Assembly (NCBI RefSeq): GCF_038396755.1 | Contig: NZ_CP149822.1 | Span: 3,224,001-3,288,000, forward strand | Length of the DNA stretch: 64,000 nt | Source of the DNA: Chitinophaga pollutisoli | GTDB taxonomy: Bacteria; Bacteroidota; Bacteroidia; Chitinophagales; Chitinophagaceae | Direction of reading: 5' to 3' | Shown here: positions 26,163 to 35,804 of the stretch, one piece after another | Position numbering within the stretch: the stretch's first letter is position 1 | Layout of the letters: each line of letters opens with the position of its first letter | Made by a program: the position numbers and the translations under genes | Notes under the pieces: generated by a model | Seen by the model: the letters and a program-made list of their open reading frames with translations, nothing else | What the model was told of the DNA's origin: nothing | Database searches by the model: none

Positions 26163-27809
26163 ATGAGCAAGCAAATTAGTGCTACGTCCAATATCAAAGG
26201 CGACCTCTCTGCGGGTCTGGTGGTATTTCTCATTGCGGTACCCCTCTGCCTCGGCATTGCCCTGGCTTCAGGCGCGCCTTTATTCTCCGGCCTGATCGCC
26301 GGCATCGTTGGCGGTATCGTGGTAGGGTTCTTCAGCGGTTCCAACCTAAGCGTGAGCGGCCCCGCCGCAGGCCTCACCGCCATCGTCCTCACCGCGATCG
26401 GCAAGCTCGGCGCATTTGAAGCGTTTCTCATGGCAGTTGTACTGGCTGGCGCCTTCCAGCTGCTGCTCGGGTTCATCCGCGCAGGGGTTATCGCCAATTA
26501 TTTTCCATCCAATGTTATTACCGGGATGCTCACTGCCATCGGTATCATCATTGTCTTAAAACAGATCCCCCATGCCTTCGGATACGACCAGCATGCAGAA
26601 GGGGAACTTGCATTCATCCAACACGATGGGGAGAACACTTTCACCTCCATCCTGAGCACCATTAATCATATACAGCTGGGCGCCGTGATCATCACCGCGA
26701 TCTCCATCCTGATCCTGCTGTATTGGCAGAAGGTTCCGAAACTGAAAGCCATCCCGGCACCGCTTGTTGCCGTTCTCGCCGGTATCGGTCTCAATGCCCT
26801 TTTTATCTCAACCGGCTCCACCCTGGCCCTCGAGCAAAGCCACCTGGTAACGCTCCCCGTCGCAGATTCCATCAGCGACTTCGCCGGCCAGTTCACACTG
26901 CCCGATTTCAGCAAAGTTTTCTCCACCGACGTTATCACCGTTGCGATCACCATCGCCGTGGTAGCATCGATCGAGACTTTGCTGAACCTCGAGGCAACCG
27001 ACAAGCTCGACCCGCTGAAACGCTACTCCGATCCCAACCGCGAACTCCGCGCGCAAGGTATCGGCAATATGCTAAGCGGCCTCATCGGCGGCCTGCCCGT
27101 AACATCGGTGATCGTTCGTTCCTCCGCCAACATCAACGCTGGCGGCCGGACCAAAATGTCGACCATCTCCCACGGTATCCTGCTGTTGGTGTGCGCAGCG
27201 CTTATCCCCACTATGCTGAACCTCATCCCGCTCTCAACCCTAGCGGCTGTACTGCTGGTGACTGGCTACAAGCTATGCAAGCCTACCATATTCAAACAAA
27301 TGTTCGCGAAAGGAAAATACCAGTGGATCCCTTTCGTGGTGACCGTGGTGGTGATCGTGCTTACCGACCTGCTCATGGGCGTGGCCATCGGTCTGGGTGT
27401 AAGCGTGCTGTTCCTGCTCTGGGGCAACATGAAAACACCGTATATGTTCCGCAAGGAGCGTTACCGCACCGGCGACATGTTCGTCCTTGATCTTTCCCAG
27501 GAAGTGTCTTTCCTCAACAAAGCCAATATCCTGCTCACGCTCGATAAAATGCCGGAAAACAGCACCGTGATCATTGACGCGGCACAAACCGTGTACATCG
27601 ATCAGGACGTGCTCGACATTATCCGCGAGTTCACGCAGATCAAGGCGCCGCAGAAACAAATTAAAGTCGTGTTGCGTGGTTTTAAGGACGCGTATAAAAT
27701 CAACAACACCGACCATCTCTTCCTGAACGGAGAGAAAGAATCACCAGTTGTGGTGCCAAACTCACAAGGCACCCACAAGGAATTGTTAAAAGAATTATCA
27801 GTCAATTAA
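26163..27809 (+). CDS. SulP family inorganic anion transporter (probable bicarbonate)
   Basis: 548 residues. A SulP core of about 12-14 helices with GDLSAGLVVFLIAVPLCLGIALASGAP and GLPVTSVIVRSSANINAGGRTKMSTI; a STAS domain at ~440-530 (FVLDLSQEVSFLNKANI, STVIIDAAQTVYIDQDVLDII). The gene immediately downstream is a beta carbonic anhydrase, 12 bp away. That pairing points to bicarbonate or carbonate uptake rather than sulphate (inference). Bacteroidota lack a carbon-fixation need here; likely use is for carboxylases or pH balance. Confidence 0.9.
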   Translation: MSKQISATSNIKGDLSAGLVVFLIAVPLCLGIALASGAPLFSGLIAGIVGGIVVGFFSGSNLSVSGPAAGLTAIVLTAIGKLGAFEAFLMAVVLAGAFQLLLGFIRAGVIANYFPSNVITGMLTAIGIIIVLKQIPHAFGYDQHAEGELAFIQHDGENTFTSILSTINHIQLGAVIITAISILILLYWQKVPKLKAIPAPLVAVLAGIGLNALFISTGSTLALEQSHLVTLPVADSISDFAGQFTLPDFSKVFSTDVITVAITIAVVASIETLLNLEATDKLDPLKRYSDPNRELRAQGIGNMLSGLIGGLPVTSVIVRSSANINAGGRTKMSTISHGILLLVCAALIPTMLNLIPLSTLAAVLLVTGYKLCKPTIFKQMFAKGKYQWIPFVVTVVVIVLTDLLMGVAIGLGVSVLFLLWGNMKTPYMFRKERYRTGDMFVLDLSQEVSFLNKANILLTLDKMPENSTVIIDAAQTVYIDQDVLDIIREFTQIKAPQKQIKVVLRGFKDAYKINNTDHLFLNGEKESPVVVPNSQGTHKELLKELSVN

Positions 27810-27821
27810 AAACATTGGAAA

Positions 27822-28493
27822 ATGAGAACACACAACAAACTCTCCCAAAGCAACACTACGCCTGAAATGGCACTGGAAATACTTAAAGAAGGGAACGCAA
27901 GGTTCGTGAACAACCTGCGTATCAACCGCAACCTGCTGGGCATGGTGAACGACACAAAAGAAGGCCAGTGGCCCGTTGCCGCCATCGTAAGCTGCATGGA
28001 CTCCCGGACTTCCGCCGAACTGATCTTCGACCAGGGCCTGGGTGATATCTTCAGCATCCGCCTCGCCGGCGCCGTGATCAGCGACAACGTGCTGGGCAGC
28101 CTCGAATACGCCTGCAAGGTAGCCGGCTCCAAATTCATCGTGGTACTGGGGCACACCCATTGCGGGGCCATCAAAGGCGCATGCGATCACGTGGAAATGG
28201 GCAACCTCACCGGCCTGCTCGGCAAAATCCGCCCCGCCGTTTTCCAGGAAAAAACCATCACCGAAAACAGGAATTCCAAAAACCACGATTTCGTGGAAGC
28301 AGTTACCAATATCCACACCGACCGCTCGGTGCAGGCTATTCTTGAACAAAGCATCATTCTCGCAGAGATGATCGATAACGGGGAAGTAGGCATCATCGGA
28401 GCCATGTATGATGTCGAAACAGGTGTCGTAACTTTCCATGAGCATACCCTGCGGATCGGACGACCGCTGGAAGTAGCCGGGGAAACCGCCTGA
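27822..28493 (+). CDS. Beta-class carbonic anhydrase
   Basis: 223 residues. Zinc ligands and catalytic dyad are all visible: SCMDSRTS (Cys, Asp-Arg dyad) at ~58-65 and GHTHCGAIKGAC (His and Cys ligands) at ~108-119. It interconverts CO2 and bicarbonate in the cytoplasm. No signal peptide. Operon partner of the SulP transporter. Confidence 0.95.
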   Translation: MRTHNKLSQSNTTPEMALEILKEGNARFVNNLRINRNLLGMVNDTKEGQWPVAAIVSCMDSRTSAELIFDQGLGDIFSIRLAGAVISDNVLGSLEYACKVAGSKFIVVLGHTHCGAIKGACDHVEMGNLTGLLGKIRPAVFQEKTITENRNSKNHDFVEAVTNIHTDRSVQAILEQSIILAEMIDNGEVGIIGAMYDVETGVVTFHEHTLRIGRPLEVAGETA

Positions 28494-28507
28494 CCCCTGA
28501 AAAGTCA

Positions 28508-28542
28508 AAAGCTGGAAGAGCAGTCGCTTCCGGCTTTTTTTA
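28508..28542. terminator. Rho-independent terminator
   Basis: AGCtGGAAG / CTTCCgGCT stem (28511-28519 with 28528-28536) followed by seven T. It separates the carbonic anhydrase operon from the convergent manC gene. Confidence 0.82.
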
Positions 28543-28566
28543 TGCAATAAAGTGAAGGGATTTTTC

Positions 28567-29658
28567 CTACATGAATTTATCGCCTTTGTGGCGCTTCACT
28601 TCGGCTACGTATTCCTTGATCTGTTGTTCGTTTTGTTTTTTGCAGATGAGCAGCACGTCGGTCGTGTCGATCACAATCATGTCATCCAGTCCCTGCAGCA
28701 GCACAAGTTTGTCGTTCGGCGCTTTCACCATGCACTTCGTGGCGTCGATCACCATCACGTTTTTCCCCTGAACGGCGTTGCCGAGGTAATCCTTTTCCAG
28801 GTTCTCGTAAGCCGAAGCCCAGGTGCCGAGGTCGCTCCAGCCGAAGTTGGAAGGGATCACGTACACGTTGTCGGCCTTTTCCATAATACCGTAGTCGATG
28901 GAAATATTGGTGCACTGCGAGTAGATGCGTTCGATGGTTTCTTTTTCGGCCGGGGTATTGAGTGCTGCGTTGGATTGCACGAACAACTCATCCATTTCCG
29001 GCAGGTAAGTGGCCAGCGCCTGGACGATGGATTTGGCGTTCCACACGAAAATACCGGCGTTCCAAAGGAAGTCGCCGCTTTTCAGGAAGGTTTTGGCCAA
29101 TTCCAGGTTTGGCTTTTCGGTGAAGGTTTTCACCTTGTACACGTTATCCGCTACCTGTTCGGTTTCGTACTGGATATAACCGTAACCGGTATCCGGCCGG
29201 GTAGGTTTGATACCAAGTGTGAGGAGGGCCGAATGTTTCTGCGCGAACAGCAGGGCGTTCAGGCAAGTGGTGGTGAAAGACGTGGCGTCCATGATAAGAT
29301 GGTCCGCAGGGGCGCAGATCATGCTGGCCTTGGGATCTTTCTTGTGGATTTTGTGGGAAATATACGCCACACAAGGTGCGGTGTTTTTCCGCGACGGCTC
29401 GCTCACGATGTTATCTGTGGGCAGGTTGGGCAGTTGCTTGGCCACGGTGTCGGCATAATGATGATGCGTCACCACGTAAATATTCTCTTCGGGAATGAAC
29501 TGCGTGAACCTTTCGTAGGTCCATTGCAGGAGGGTTTTGCCAGTATTCAGGATATCCAGGAATTGTTTTGGATAGTCTGTACGGCTATAGGGCCAGAAGC
29601 GGCTGCCGATTCCGCCGGCCATAATGGCCACGTAAAAGTGATTATTCAACGGTGTCAT
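28567..29658 (-). CDS. manC: Mannose-1-phosphate guanylyltransferase
   Basis: 363 residues. Nucleotidyltransferase with AIMAGGIGSRFWPYSR (~12-27), PKQFLDIL, NTAPCVAY, CAPADHLI, TFTEKP, FLWNAGIFVW and WSDLGTW. Catalyses GTP + mannose-1-P to GDP-mannose, for polysaccharide or glycoprotein synthesis. The long bifunctional form with a PMI domain is not present. It lies 3 bp after the kdsD-like gene, so the two sugar-phosphate genes are co-transcribed. Confidence 0.93.
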   Translation of the reverse strand: MTPLNNHFYVAIMAGGIGSRFWPYSRTDYPKQFLDILNTGKTLLQWTYERFTQFIPEENIYVVTHHHYADTVAKQLPNLPTDNIVSEPSRKNTAPCVAYISHKIHKKDPKASMICAPADHLIMDATSFTTTCLNALLFAQKHSALLTLGIKPTRPDTGYGYIQYETEQVADNVYKVKTFTEKPNLELAKTFLKSGDFLWNAGIFVWNAKSIVQALATYLPEMDELFVQSNAALNTPAEKETIERIYSQCTNISIDYGIMEKADNVYVIPSNFGWSDLGTWASAYENLEKDYLGNAVQGKNVMVIDATKCMVKAPNDKLVLLQGLDDMIVIDTTDVLLICKKQNEQQIKEYVAEVKRHKGDKFM

Positions 29659-29661
29659 CGC

Positions 29662-30636
29662 TCAGATAATTCCTTCTCGGATTAAGTCGTGTAAATGTAT
29701 AATTCCATGATACTGATCACCTTTCATGACCAGTAATTGGGTGATGTCATTATTCCTCATCATGTCGAGCGCGTTAACGGCGAGCTCGTCGGCCCCGATT
29801 GTTTTCGGGTTACTGCTCATGATGTCAGCCGCGGAAACGCCGGCGGCATTCATATTCTTTTCCAGCATCCGGCGCAGGTCGCCGTCTGTAATGATGCCGC
29901 GGAGCCGGCCCTGATCGTCCACCACGCCGGTCACGCCGAGCATTTTGGACGAGATTTCCACGATCACTTCGCGGAGGCTGCTTCCAAGGCTTACTTTCGG
30001 CACCTGGTGCAGGCGGCTGAGGTCGCCTACCTTGAGATAGAGCTTCTTACCGAGGGTGCCGCCCGGGTGGAACCGTGCGAAATCTTCGGCGGTAAAGCCT
30101 TTCATCTCAATAAGACAAACGGCGAGGGCATCGCCCATGACCATCTGAGCCGTGGTGCTGGAAGTAGGGGCCAGGTTATTGGGGCAAGCTTCCTGCGGTA
30201 CATATGTATTCAGCACAAAATGTGCCGATTGTGCCAGGTAAGAGTCAGATTTCCCCACAATCGCCACCAGCTTGTTGCCAAGGTTGCGGACAAGCGGTAC
30301 CAGCACCTTAATCTCCGGGGACTCGCCGCTTTTAGAAATACAAACCACCACGTCGTCAGGAGTAATCATCCCCAGATCGCCGTGGATCGCGTCGGCCGCA
30401 TGCATGAACAACGCCGGCGTACCTGTGGAATTGAACGTAGCCACGATCTTCTGGGCGATTATGGCGCTCTTGCCGATACCCGTAATCACCACACGCCCCG
30501 TACAGGCCGCCATCAGCTCCACCACACGCTCAAAATCGGCATTGATGTACTGTTCCAGGCTCCCGATCGCCGAAGATTCCAGCCTGATCGTCCTGATTCC
30601 CGTTTCCCGGATATTTACCGAAGTCTTCTGTTTCAT
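29662..30636 (-). CDS. kdsD: Arabinose-5-phosphate isomerase (KpsF/GutQ family)
   Basis: 324 residues. SIS domain (~40-175): VITGIGKSAIIAQKIVATFNSTGTPALF, MHAADAIHGDLGMI, SKSGESPEIK. Two CBS repeats (~205-320): HQVPKVSLGSSLREVIVEIS, GIITDGDLRRML, AVNALDMMRNNDITQLLV. The enzyme converts ribulose-5-P to arabinose-5-P, first step in Kdo synthesis for LPS. First gene of the operon with manC; both feed surface glycan synthesis. Confidence 0.93.
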   Translation of the reverse strand: MKQKTSVNIRETGIRTIRLESSAIGSLEQYINADFERVVELMAACTGRVVITGIGKSAIIAQKIVATFNSTGTPALFMHAADAIHGDLGMITPDDVVVCISKSGESPEIKVLVPLVRNLGNKLVAIVGKSDSYLAQSAHFVLNTYVPQEACPNNLAPTSSTTAQMVMGDALAVCLIEMKGFTAEDFARFHPGGTLGKKLYLKVGDLSRLHQVPKVSLGSSLREVIVEISSKMLGVTGVVDDQGRLRGIITDGDLRRMLEKNMNAAGVSAADIMSSNPKTIGADELAVNALDMMRNNDITQLLVMKGDQYHGIIHLHDLIREGII

Positions 30637-30810
30637 GCGACAAACACAAATTTATCAATTTTTAGCCAAGGTTCCCGATCCTGTAAATTATCATTGACAA
30701 CACGGGGTTTTTTAAGTAATTTCGTGTCCCCCAAAATTATATATCAATAATATTTCATCTATCGGCGGCGTTTATACCGCTGCATTTTACACGGATCTAA
30801 AACAAATGTG

Positions 30811-33012
30811 ATGGCTGTTGCAAAGGTAAGTTTGTTGGATGCATTACACGAACATTTTGGGTTTGATTCTTTCAAAGGGAATCAGGAAAAGATTATTAAA
30901 AGCATACTTTCCGGAAAAGATACATTTGTGATCATGCCAACCGGCGGCGGCAAATCGCTTTGCTACCAACTGCCGGCCCTGATGAGCCCCGGAGTAGCGC
31001 TCATTGTAAGCCCGCTGATCGCGCTGATGAAAAACCAGGTGGACCTGGTCCGTTCCTACAGCAGCAAAGACAATGTGGCCCACTTCCTGAACTCGACCCT
31101 GACGAAAGCGCAAATCAAGAAAGTTCGTACAGACCTGCAGACCGGCAAAACAAAAATGCTCTACGTTGCGCCCGAAACGCTGACGAAACAGGAAAATATC
31201 GACTTCTTCCGGGAGCTGGAGATTTCCTTCATCGCCGTGGACGAGGCGCACTGTATCTCCGAATGGGGGCACGACTTCCGTCCGGAATACCGCCGGCTGA
31301 AAGAAATGATCGATATGATCAGCCCCAATCTGCCCATCATCGCCCTCACCGCTACGGCTACACCCAAAGTACAGAGCGATATCGTGAAGAACCTGGAGCT
31401 GCGCGCCCCCGAAGTCTTCATGTCCTCCTTTAACCGCCCGAATCTCTATTATGAGATCCGCCCCAAGCGTAAAAAGGAGCAGACCATCAAGGAAATCGTC
31501 AAGTTCATTCACCTCCATAAAGGCAAATCCGGCATCATCTACACCCTCAACCGTAAAACCACGGAAGAGCTGGCCGATATGCTCGTGGCCAACGGCATCA
31601 AGGCCGTAGCCTACCATGCCGGCCTCGACGCCACCACCCGCGCCCAGCGCCAGGATATGTTCCTCCACGAGGAAGTGGAAGTGATCGTGGCCACCATCGC
31701 TTTCGGAATGGGGATCGACAAGCCCGATGTGCGCTTCGTTATCCACTACAACATTCCCAAATCGCTGGAAAACTATTACCAGGAAACCGGTCGCGCCGGT
31801 CGCGACGGGCTGGAAGGTAACTGTATCTGCTTCTATTCTTACCAGGATGTGCAGAAACTCGAACACCTCATGCGCGACAAGCCGCTGTCGGAACGGGAAA
31901 TGGGCGCCCAGCTCATCAACGAAACCGTAGCCTACGCCGAAAGCGCCGTGTGTCGCCGCAAAGTGATCCTGCATTACTTCGGCGAAAAATATGAAACCGA
32001 AGATTGCGGCAAATGTGATAACTGCCGTAATCCAAAAGAGAAAATCGAAGTCAAAAACCGCGTTGTGATCGCCCTCAAAGCCATTTCGGCCCTCGAGGAG
32101 CGCTTCGGCTCGGATTATGTCGTGAATATCATCACCGGTAAATCCAATCCCCAGATCACCACGTTCCGACACGATAAGCTGGATGTGTTCGGGGAAGGGA
32201 AGGAGTTCGACGCCCACTTCTGGAATTCGCTCCTGCGCCAGATGATGCTCGAAGGGCTCATCGAAAAAGACATCGAAGAATACGGCCTGCTGAAGATTAC
32301 CGAAAAAGGCCGGAAGTTCATGAAGAAGCCTTACCTCATTCATGTGGCGCTCAACCACCAGTTTGAAGAGGAAGTGGCGGAAGAAGAGGAAATGGCAGCC
32401 CAGGAAGCACAGCCTACCGCGGATCCTGTGCTTTTCGAAATGCTGAAAGACCTTCGCAAAAAAGTCGCGAAAGAAAAGAACCTGCCGCCGTTCGTCATCT
32501 TCCTCGAAACTTCGCTGGAAGATATGGCCACGCAATTCCCCACCACCACCCAGGAGCTGGAAAAGATCCAGGGTGTGAGCAAGGGCAAGGCTATCCGATA
32601 CGGGAAGCAGTTCATCGACGTGATCTCCAAATTCGTGGAGGAAAACGACATCGTGAAGCCCGACGACTTCGTGCTGAAATCCGTTGTCAACAAAAGTGGC
32701 CTGAAGGTGTTCATCATTCAGAACATCGACAAGAAAATGCCGCTCGAAACCATTGCCCGCAATAAGGAACTGTCGTATTCCCAACTGCTCGACGAGATGG
32801 AAACCATCGTAGCCAGCGGCACCAAGCTGAACCTGGACTACTGCATCGACGAGGAGCTGGACGATTACGCGCAGGACGAGATACTGGAATATTTCAAAGG
32901 CTGCGAAACATCGAGCCTGGCGTTGGCGAAAGAAGAGCTGGAAGAGGGCAATTACTCGATTGAACAGTTGAAATTAATGCGTATCAAGTTTTTGGTGGTT
33001 TATGGCAATTAA
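30811..33012 (+). CDS. recQ: ATP-dependent DNA helicase RecQ
   Basis: 733 residues from ATG 30811. Motif I MPTGGGKSLCYQ (~43-54), DEAH box VDEAHCISEWGHDFRPEYRRL, motif VI QETGRAGRDG, RecQ-Ct zinc cysteines (CRRKVILHYFGE, CGKCDNCRNP), winged helix, then an HRDC-like segment near 540-610 (FVIFLETSLEDMATQFP, IQGVSKGKAIRYG). An acidic Gln-rich linker precedes HRDC. Involved in recombination and fork repair. The last 11 bp overlap the DUF3050 gene. Confidence 0.96.
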   Translation: MAVAKVSLLDALHEHFGFDSFKGNQEKIIKSILSGKDTFVIMPTGGGKSLCYQLPALMSPGVALIVSPLIALMKNQVDLVRSYSSKDNVAHFLNSTLTKAQIKKVRTDLQTGKTKMLYVAPETLTKQENIDFFRELEISFIAVDEAHCISEWGHDFRPEYRRLKEMIDMISPNLPIIALTATATPKVQSDIVKNLELRAPEVFMSSFNRPNLYYEIRPKRKKEQTIKEIVKFIHLHKGKSGIIYTLNRKTTEELADMLVANGIKAVAYHAGLDATTRAQRQDMFLHEEVEVIVATIAFGMGIDKPDVRFVIHYNIPKSLENYYQETGRAGRDGLEGNCICFYSYQDVQKLEHLMRDKPLSEREMGAQLINETVAYAESAVCRRKVILHYFGEKYETEDCGKCDNCRNPKEKIEVKNRVVIALKAISALEERFGSDYVVNIITGKSNPQITTFRHDKLDVFGEGKEFDAHFWNSLLRQMMLEGLIEKDIEEYGLLKITEKGRKFMKKPYLIHVALNHQFEEEVAEEEEMAAQEAQPTADPVLFEMLKDLRKKVAKEKNLPPFVIFLETSLEDMATQFPTTTQELEKIQGVSKGKAIRYGKQFIDVISKFVEENDIVKPDDFVLKSVVNKSGLKVFIIQNIDKKMPLETIARNKELSYSQLLDEMETIVASGTKLNLDYCIDEELDDYAQDEILEYFKGCETSSLALAKEELEEGNYSIEQLKLMRIKFLVVYGN

Positions 33013-33769
33013 TGATGTTAAAAGAGAGATAGCCGGCGTCCGCGGGCAAATCGTGCATCACCCATTGTACGGGCATTTGCAGTCGGTCGAAGACGTCCGC
33101 CGGTTCATGGAGCACCATGTGTTTGCCGTATGGGATTTCATGAGTTTGTTAAAAGGCCTGCAGCGCGCGCTAACCTGCGTGACGACGCCCTGGGTGCCGG
33201 TGGGCACGGCGGAAACAAGATTCCTCATCAACGAGATCGTAACGGGGGAAGAGAGTGATGTGGATGCTACGGGCACGATGCACTGCAGCCACTTCGAGCT
33301 GTATATACTGGCGATGGAGCAGGCCGGAGCGGATACGCGCAGGATCAACAACTTGCTGGCAGGGATCCGCGGCGGGCAGCCGTTGGACGCTTTACTGGAG
33401 GGATTTCCGCCGTCGGTGAAAGGGTTTCTTGAGTTTACATTCGAAGTGATCGCAACGGGCAAGCCGCATATCATGGCGGCGGTTTTTACTTTCGGAAGGG
33501 AAGATCTTATTCCCGATATGTTCTACGCGCTTGTTAAAGATCTCAACGAGCAGTTCCCCGGTAAATTTGACATTTTCATCTATTACCTCGAACGCCATAT
33601 CGAAGTAGACGGCGATCATCATAGCAAACTCGCGGAAAAAATGGTGGAAGAATTGTGTGGGAATGATGCGGACAAATGGGCTGAAAGTGCCGCCTATGCT
33701 ACGAAAGCGCTGGAGTGGAGAAATAATCTCTGGAACGGAATTATCACAAAAGCAGAAATTTTCGAATAA
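33002..33769 (+). CDS. DUF3050 (haem-oxygenase-fold) family protein
   Basis: 255 residues. Signature blocks for DUF3050: HPLYGHLQSVEDVRRFMEHHVFAVWDFMSLLK, TRFLINEIVTGEESD, FTFGREDLIPDMF and YYLERHIEVDGDHH. The family has a haem-oxygenase-like all-helical fold, and its conserved His/Glu suggest a metal site; no activity is established. It overlaps recQ by 11 bp, so it is translationally coupled to it. Confidence 0.9.
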   Translation: MAINDVKREIAGVRGQIVHHPLYGHLQSVEDVRRFMEHHVFAVWDFMSLLKGLQRALTCVTTPWVPVGTAETRFLINEIVTGEESDVDATGTMHCSHFELYILAMEQAGADTRRINNLLAGIRGGQPLDALLEGFPPSVKGFLEFTFEVIATGKPHIMAAVFTFGREDLIPDMFYALVKDLNEQFPGKFDIFIYYLERHIEVDGDHHSKLAEKMVEELCGNDADKWAESAAYATKALEWRNNLWNGIITKAEIFE

Positions 33770-33772
33770 TGT

Positions 33773-33803
33773 TTTGGAGATTTCAATAATTGTCCTACTT
33801 TTG
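33773..33803 (+). promoter_or_regulatory. Consensus promoter for tRNA-Phe
   Basis: TTTG at 33773-33776, exactly 19 bp, then TACTTTTG at 33796-33803. A perfect match to the Bacteroidota primary promoter TTTG-N19-TAnnTTTG, placed directly upstream of the tRNA. Confidence 0.9.
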
Positions 33804-33830
33804 CATTCCCCTTTAACGACGGGGTGCCTT

Positions 33831-33903
33831 GGTGCGGTAGCTCAGTTGGTAGAGCAATGGACTGAAAATCCATGTGTCGCCGGTTCGATCCCGGCCCACA
33901 CCA
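33831..33903 (+). tRNA. tRNA-Phe (GAA anticodon)
   Basis: 73-nt cloverleaf. D stem GCTC/GAGC with loop AGTTGGTA, anticodon stem ATGGA/TCCAT with loop CTGAAAA (anticodon GAA), variable loop GTGTC, T stem GCCGG/CCGGC with TTCGATC. Acceptor GGTGCGG with CCACACC pairs except for a C5-A68 mismatch. CCA is not encoded. Ends with discriminator A. Confidence 0.96.
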
Positions 33904-33905
33904 CG

Positions 33906-33941
33906 AAAAAAAGAGATCATCGGAAGATGGTCTCTTTTTTT
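33906..33941. terminator. Rho-independent terminator (bidirectional)
   Basis: AGAGATCATC (33912-33921) / GATGGTCTCT (33926-33935) stem with GGAA-like loop, A run on the left and T run on the right. It ends the tRNA transcript and the convergent small gene. Confidence 0.85.
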
Positions 33942-33943
33942 GT

Positions 33944-34135
33944 TTATTGCGTTTTAACGAACGATTCAACAGCAATAGCAATGTCGAGTTTGATAAGCTC
34001 CCAGTCCTTCCCTTTCAGGCATATCGGAGTCAGATCGTCATCTGCATTTTGGAAATTACTCAACCCCTCGCAGACAGCATTCACATGATGACCAAAGGGA
34101 TAACGCTCACCATGCAACTGAATCATTTTTTCCAT
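33944..34135 (-). CDS. Possible small hypothetical protein
   Basis: 63 residues from ATG 34135 (MEKMIQLHGERYPFGHHVNA; an earlier start at 34165 is possible). The sequence has an acidic-aromatic soluble character (LSNFQNADDDLTPICLKGKDWELIKLD) that looks protein-like. It ends right at a terminator shared with tRNA-Phe. No domain recognised; could be a phantom. Confidence 0.45.
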   Translation of the reverse strand: MEKMIQLHGERYPFGHHVNAVCEGLSNFQNADDDLTPICLKGKDWELIKLDIAIAVESFVKTQ

Positions 34136-34352
34136 TTTACAAAAGATAAGCAAATTTGCTTTCATAACATTCCTTCAAATGGTGGGCTTAATCGCCGCAA
34201 AATATGTGGAGATTAAGTCCTTTATTCTCCGCATACTCATTTCTAAGTATTGCCCTCGCTCCGGGGATTTCGCATCTTTGTCCTTCGGTACACCTTGCTT
34301 GCCTCTGCCTCATTGGCGAGGATCATTCTTCCATCAAATCATTCTCCGGCCT

Positions 34353-35792
34353 ATGATCGCTTTCCACCGGCTACTTTTTTCGGGAACTCTTGTCTGTATT
34401 TTCCTGCTGAACGGCGCCCGCGCGCAAGACATTCCGCTTTCTCGGAAGGGATTCGTGGATGTATATTACTGTTATGTGAAATCGTCTGTCGCCCCGGCAG
34501 ATAAATCTTTCACGATGAAATTCGGCGACCCGGACAACCGGCATTACGGCCTCCCCGACCGAGACGCCCTCTCCAACGCATCAACCGTTGTGCTGAGGTT
34601 CCGCGCCTGGACCATCCTCGGCGAACTCGTTACCCATCCAACGCTTTACTGGACCATCAACAAGCAATTCCTTCACGGCCGGAAGCACCGCGTGGAATAC
34701 GCCAAAATCTCCAAATACCCGGATCTCGTCAAACGGTATGAAGCGATCCGCCCTTCCGCCCTCAGGGCCATCGTGGGAATGGGGCTCAACCCGGCCGACA
34801 CCTATGCCGGCGGCGCCTATGCCTGGTTTAAAGTTTCCGATAACGATGTGCTGATCTATCCTTCCGGAAAATCCCCCATGACGTTCCCCACCGCCCCGCT
34901 CAACGCAGGGGAGGGAATGATCGCCCGGTCGGAGGAGGCTCCCTCGGGCCAGTGGTCATTCGTCAGCAACTTCGCCGACTTCAAACCCGTCGAAAAACCC
35001 GCCGAATACTGCTCCCCGCTCCGACAGGCCACCTCCGCCGGCGATCATGCCATGATCCGTGTTGGGGAAGGTCAAGCACGCAAAAACGGTACATCCCGCG
35101 ATCAGAACATCTGGCTGGAACTCAAATGGCCGCTCGATGCCATCGATAATATCCACGACTTGTTCCTGCAATACGAAAACGGCGTTCCTCCTTCGCCGCT
35201 CGAAGAAGCGGATAGCACCCTGGCCGCCGAAAGCCCCCGCGCCTACAACGGCCCGGGCGAATGGAGCGAAGCCTACGAAGACGACCTGAAAGGCGTTACC
35301 GCTTTCGGCGACGGGAACGTCTACGGCCTCAAAGCCAACGGCCGCACCATCGCCACTTTCAGTAGGAAAGTATACGCCAACATCCAGGGCTTCAATAACG
35401 GCGGCAAGTTCTTCGCGCTCATCGCGCGGGAAAGCGCTACCCAAAAATACCCGAACTACCTCATCAACAAAAGAGGTGTGAAGCAAACCATCAACGGCCA
35501 TTCGGAATTCCAATCGGTGCAGCAGCTGGAAGACGGAACCATCGCGGCAGACGCACTGCTGTCTCCCGGCGAATTCCAGAAAAAGATCGCAGTGCGCACA
35601 TTTGGCGGCGGTCAGCCGCAAGGCATTTTCAACACCCTGGCCGAAGCCCGCAACGTGATTGAGAACTATGATCCGGGACAGGGCACTTTCTACGGTTCGG
35701 AAAGGGATTATTCGGTGGACAAGGTGCAGCGCATCATTCTTTCGCCGGAAATGACCGTTCTCTCTTCAAAAACCATGTGGAAAATCCGTTAA
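34353..35792 (+). CDS. Hypothetical secreted protein
   Basis: 479 residues from ATG 34353 (MIAFHRLLFSGTLVCIFLLNGARAQ, signal peptide); the in-frame start at 34179 was rejected because the codons before the signal look random and contain a CATCTTTG promoter-like box. The rest is a soluble extracytoplasmic protein with no domain I recognise; segments such as DQNIWLELKWPLDAIDNIH and QGIFNTLAEARNVIENYD look globular. The next gene starts 12 bp downstream, so they likely act together. Confidence 0.72.
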   Translation: MIAFHRLLFSGTLVCIFLLNGARAQDIPLSRKGFVDVYYCYVKSSVAPADKSFTMKFGDPDNRHYGLPDRDALSNASTVVLRFRAWTILGELVTHPTLYWTINKQFLHGRKHRVEYAKISKYPDLVKRYEAIRPSALRAIVGMGLNPADTYAGGAYAWFKVSDNDVLIYPSGKSPMTFPTAPLNAGEGMIARSEEAPSGQWSFVSNFADFKPVEKPAEYCSPLRQATSAGDHAMIRVGEGQARKNGTSRDQNIWLELKWPLDAIDNIHDLFLQYENGVPPSPLEEADSTLAAESPRAYNGPGEWSEAYEDDLKGVTAFGDGNVYGLKANGRTIATFSRKVYANIQGFNNGGKFFALIARESATQKYPNYLINKRGVKQTINGHSEFQSVQQLEDGTIAADALLSPGEFQKKIAVRTFGGGQPQGIFNTLAEARNVIENYDPGQGTFYGSERDYSVDKVQRIILSPEMTVLSSKTMWKIR

Positions 35793-35804
35793 CCGACTAT
35801 CATC

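Noticed and set aside
30844..32784. 646-codon open frame antisense to recQ
   Set aside because: A shadow of RecQ codons; low-complexity His/Phe/Val-rich translation and RecQ motifs are complete on the plus strand.
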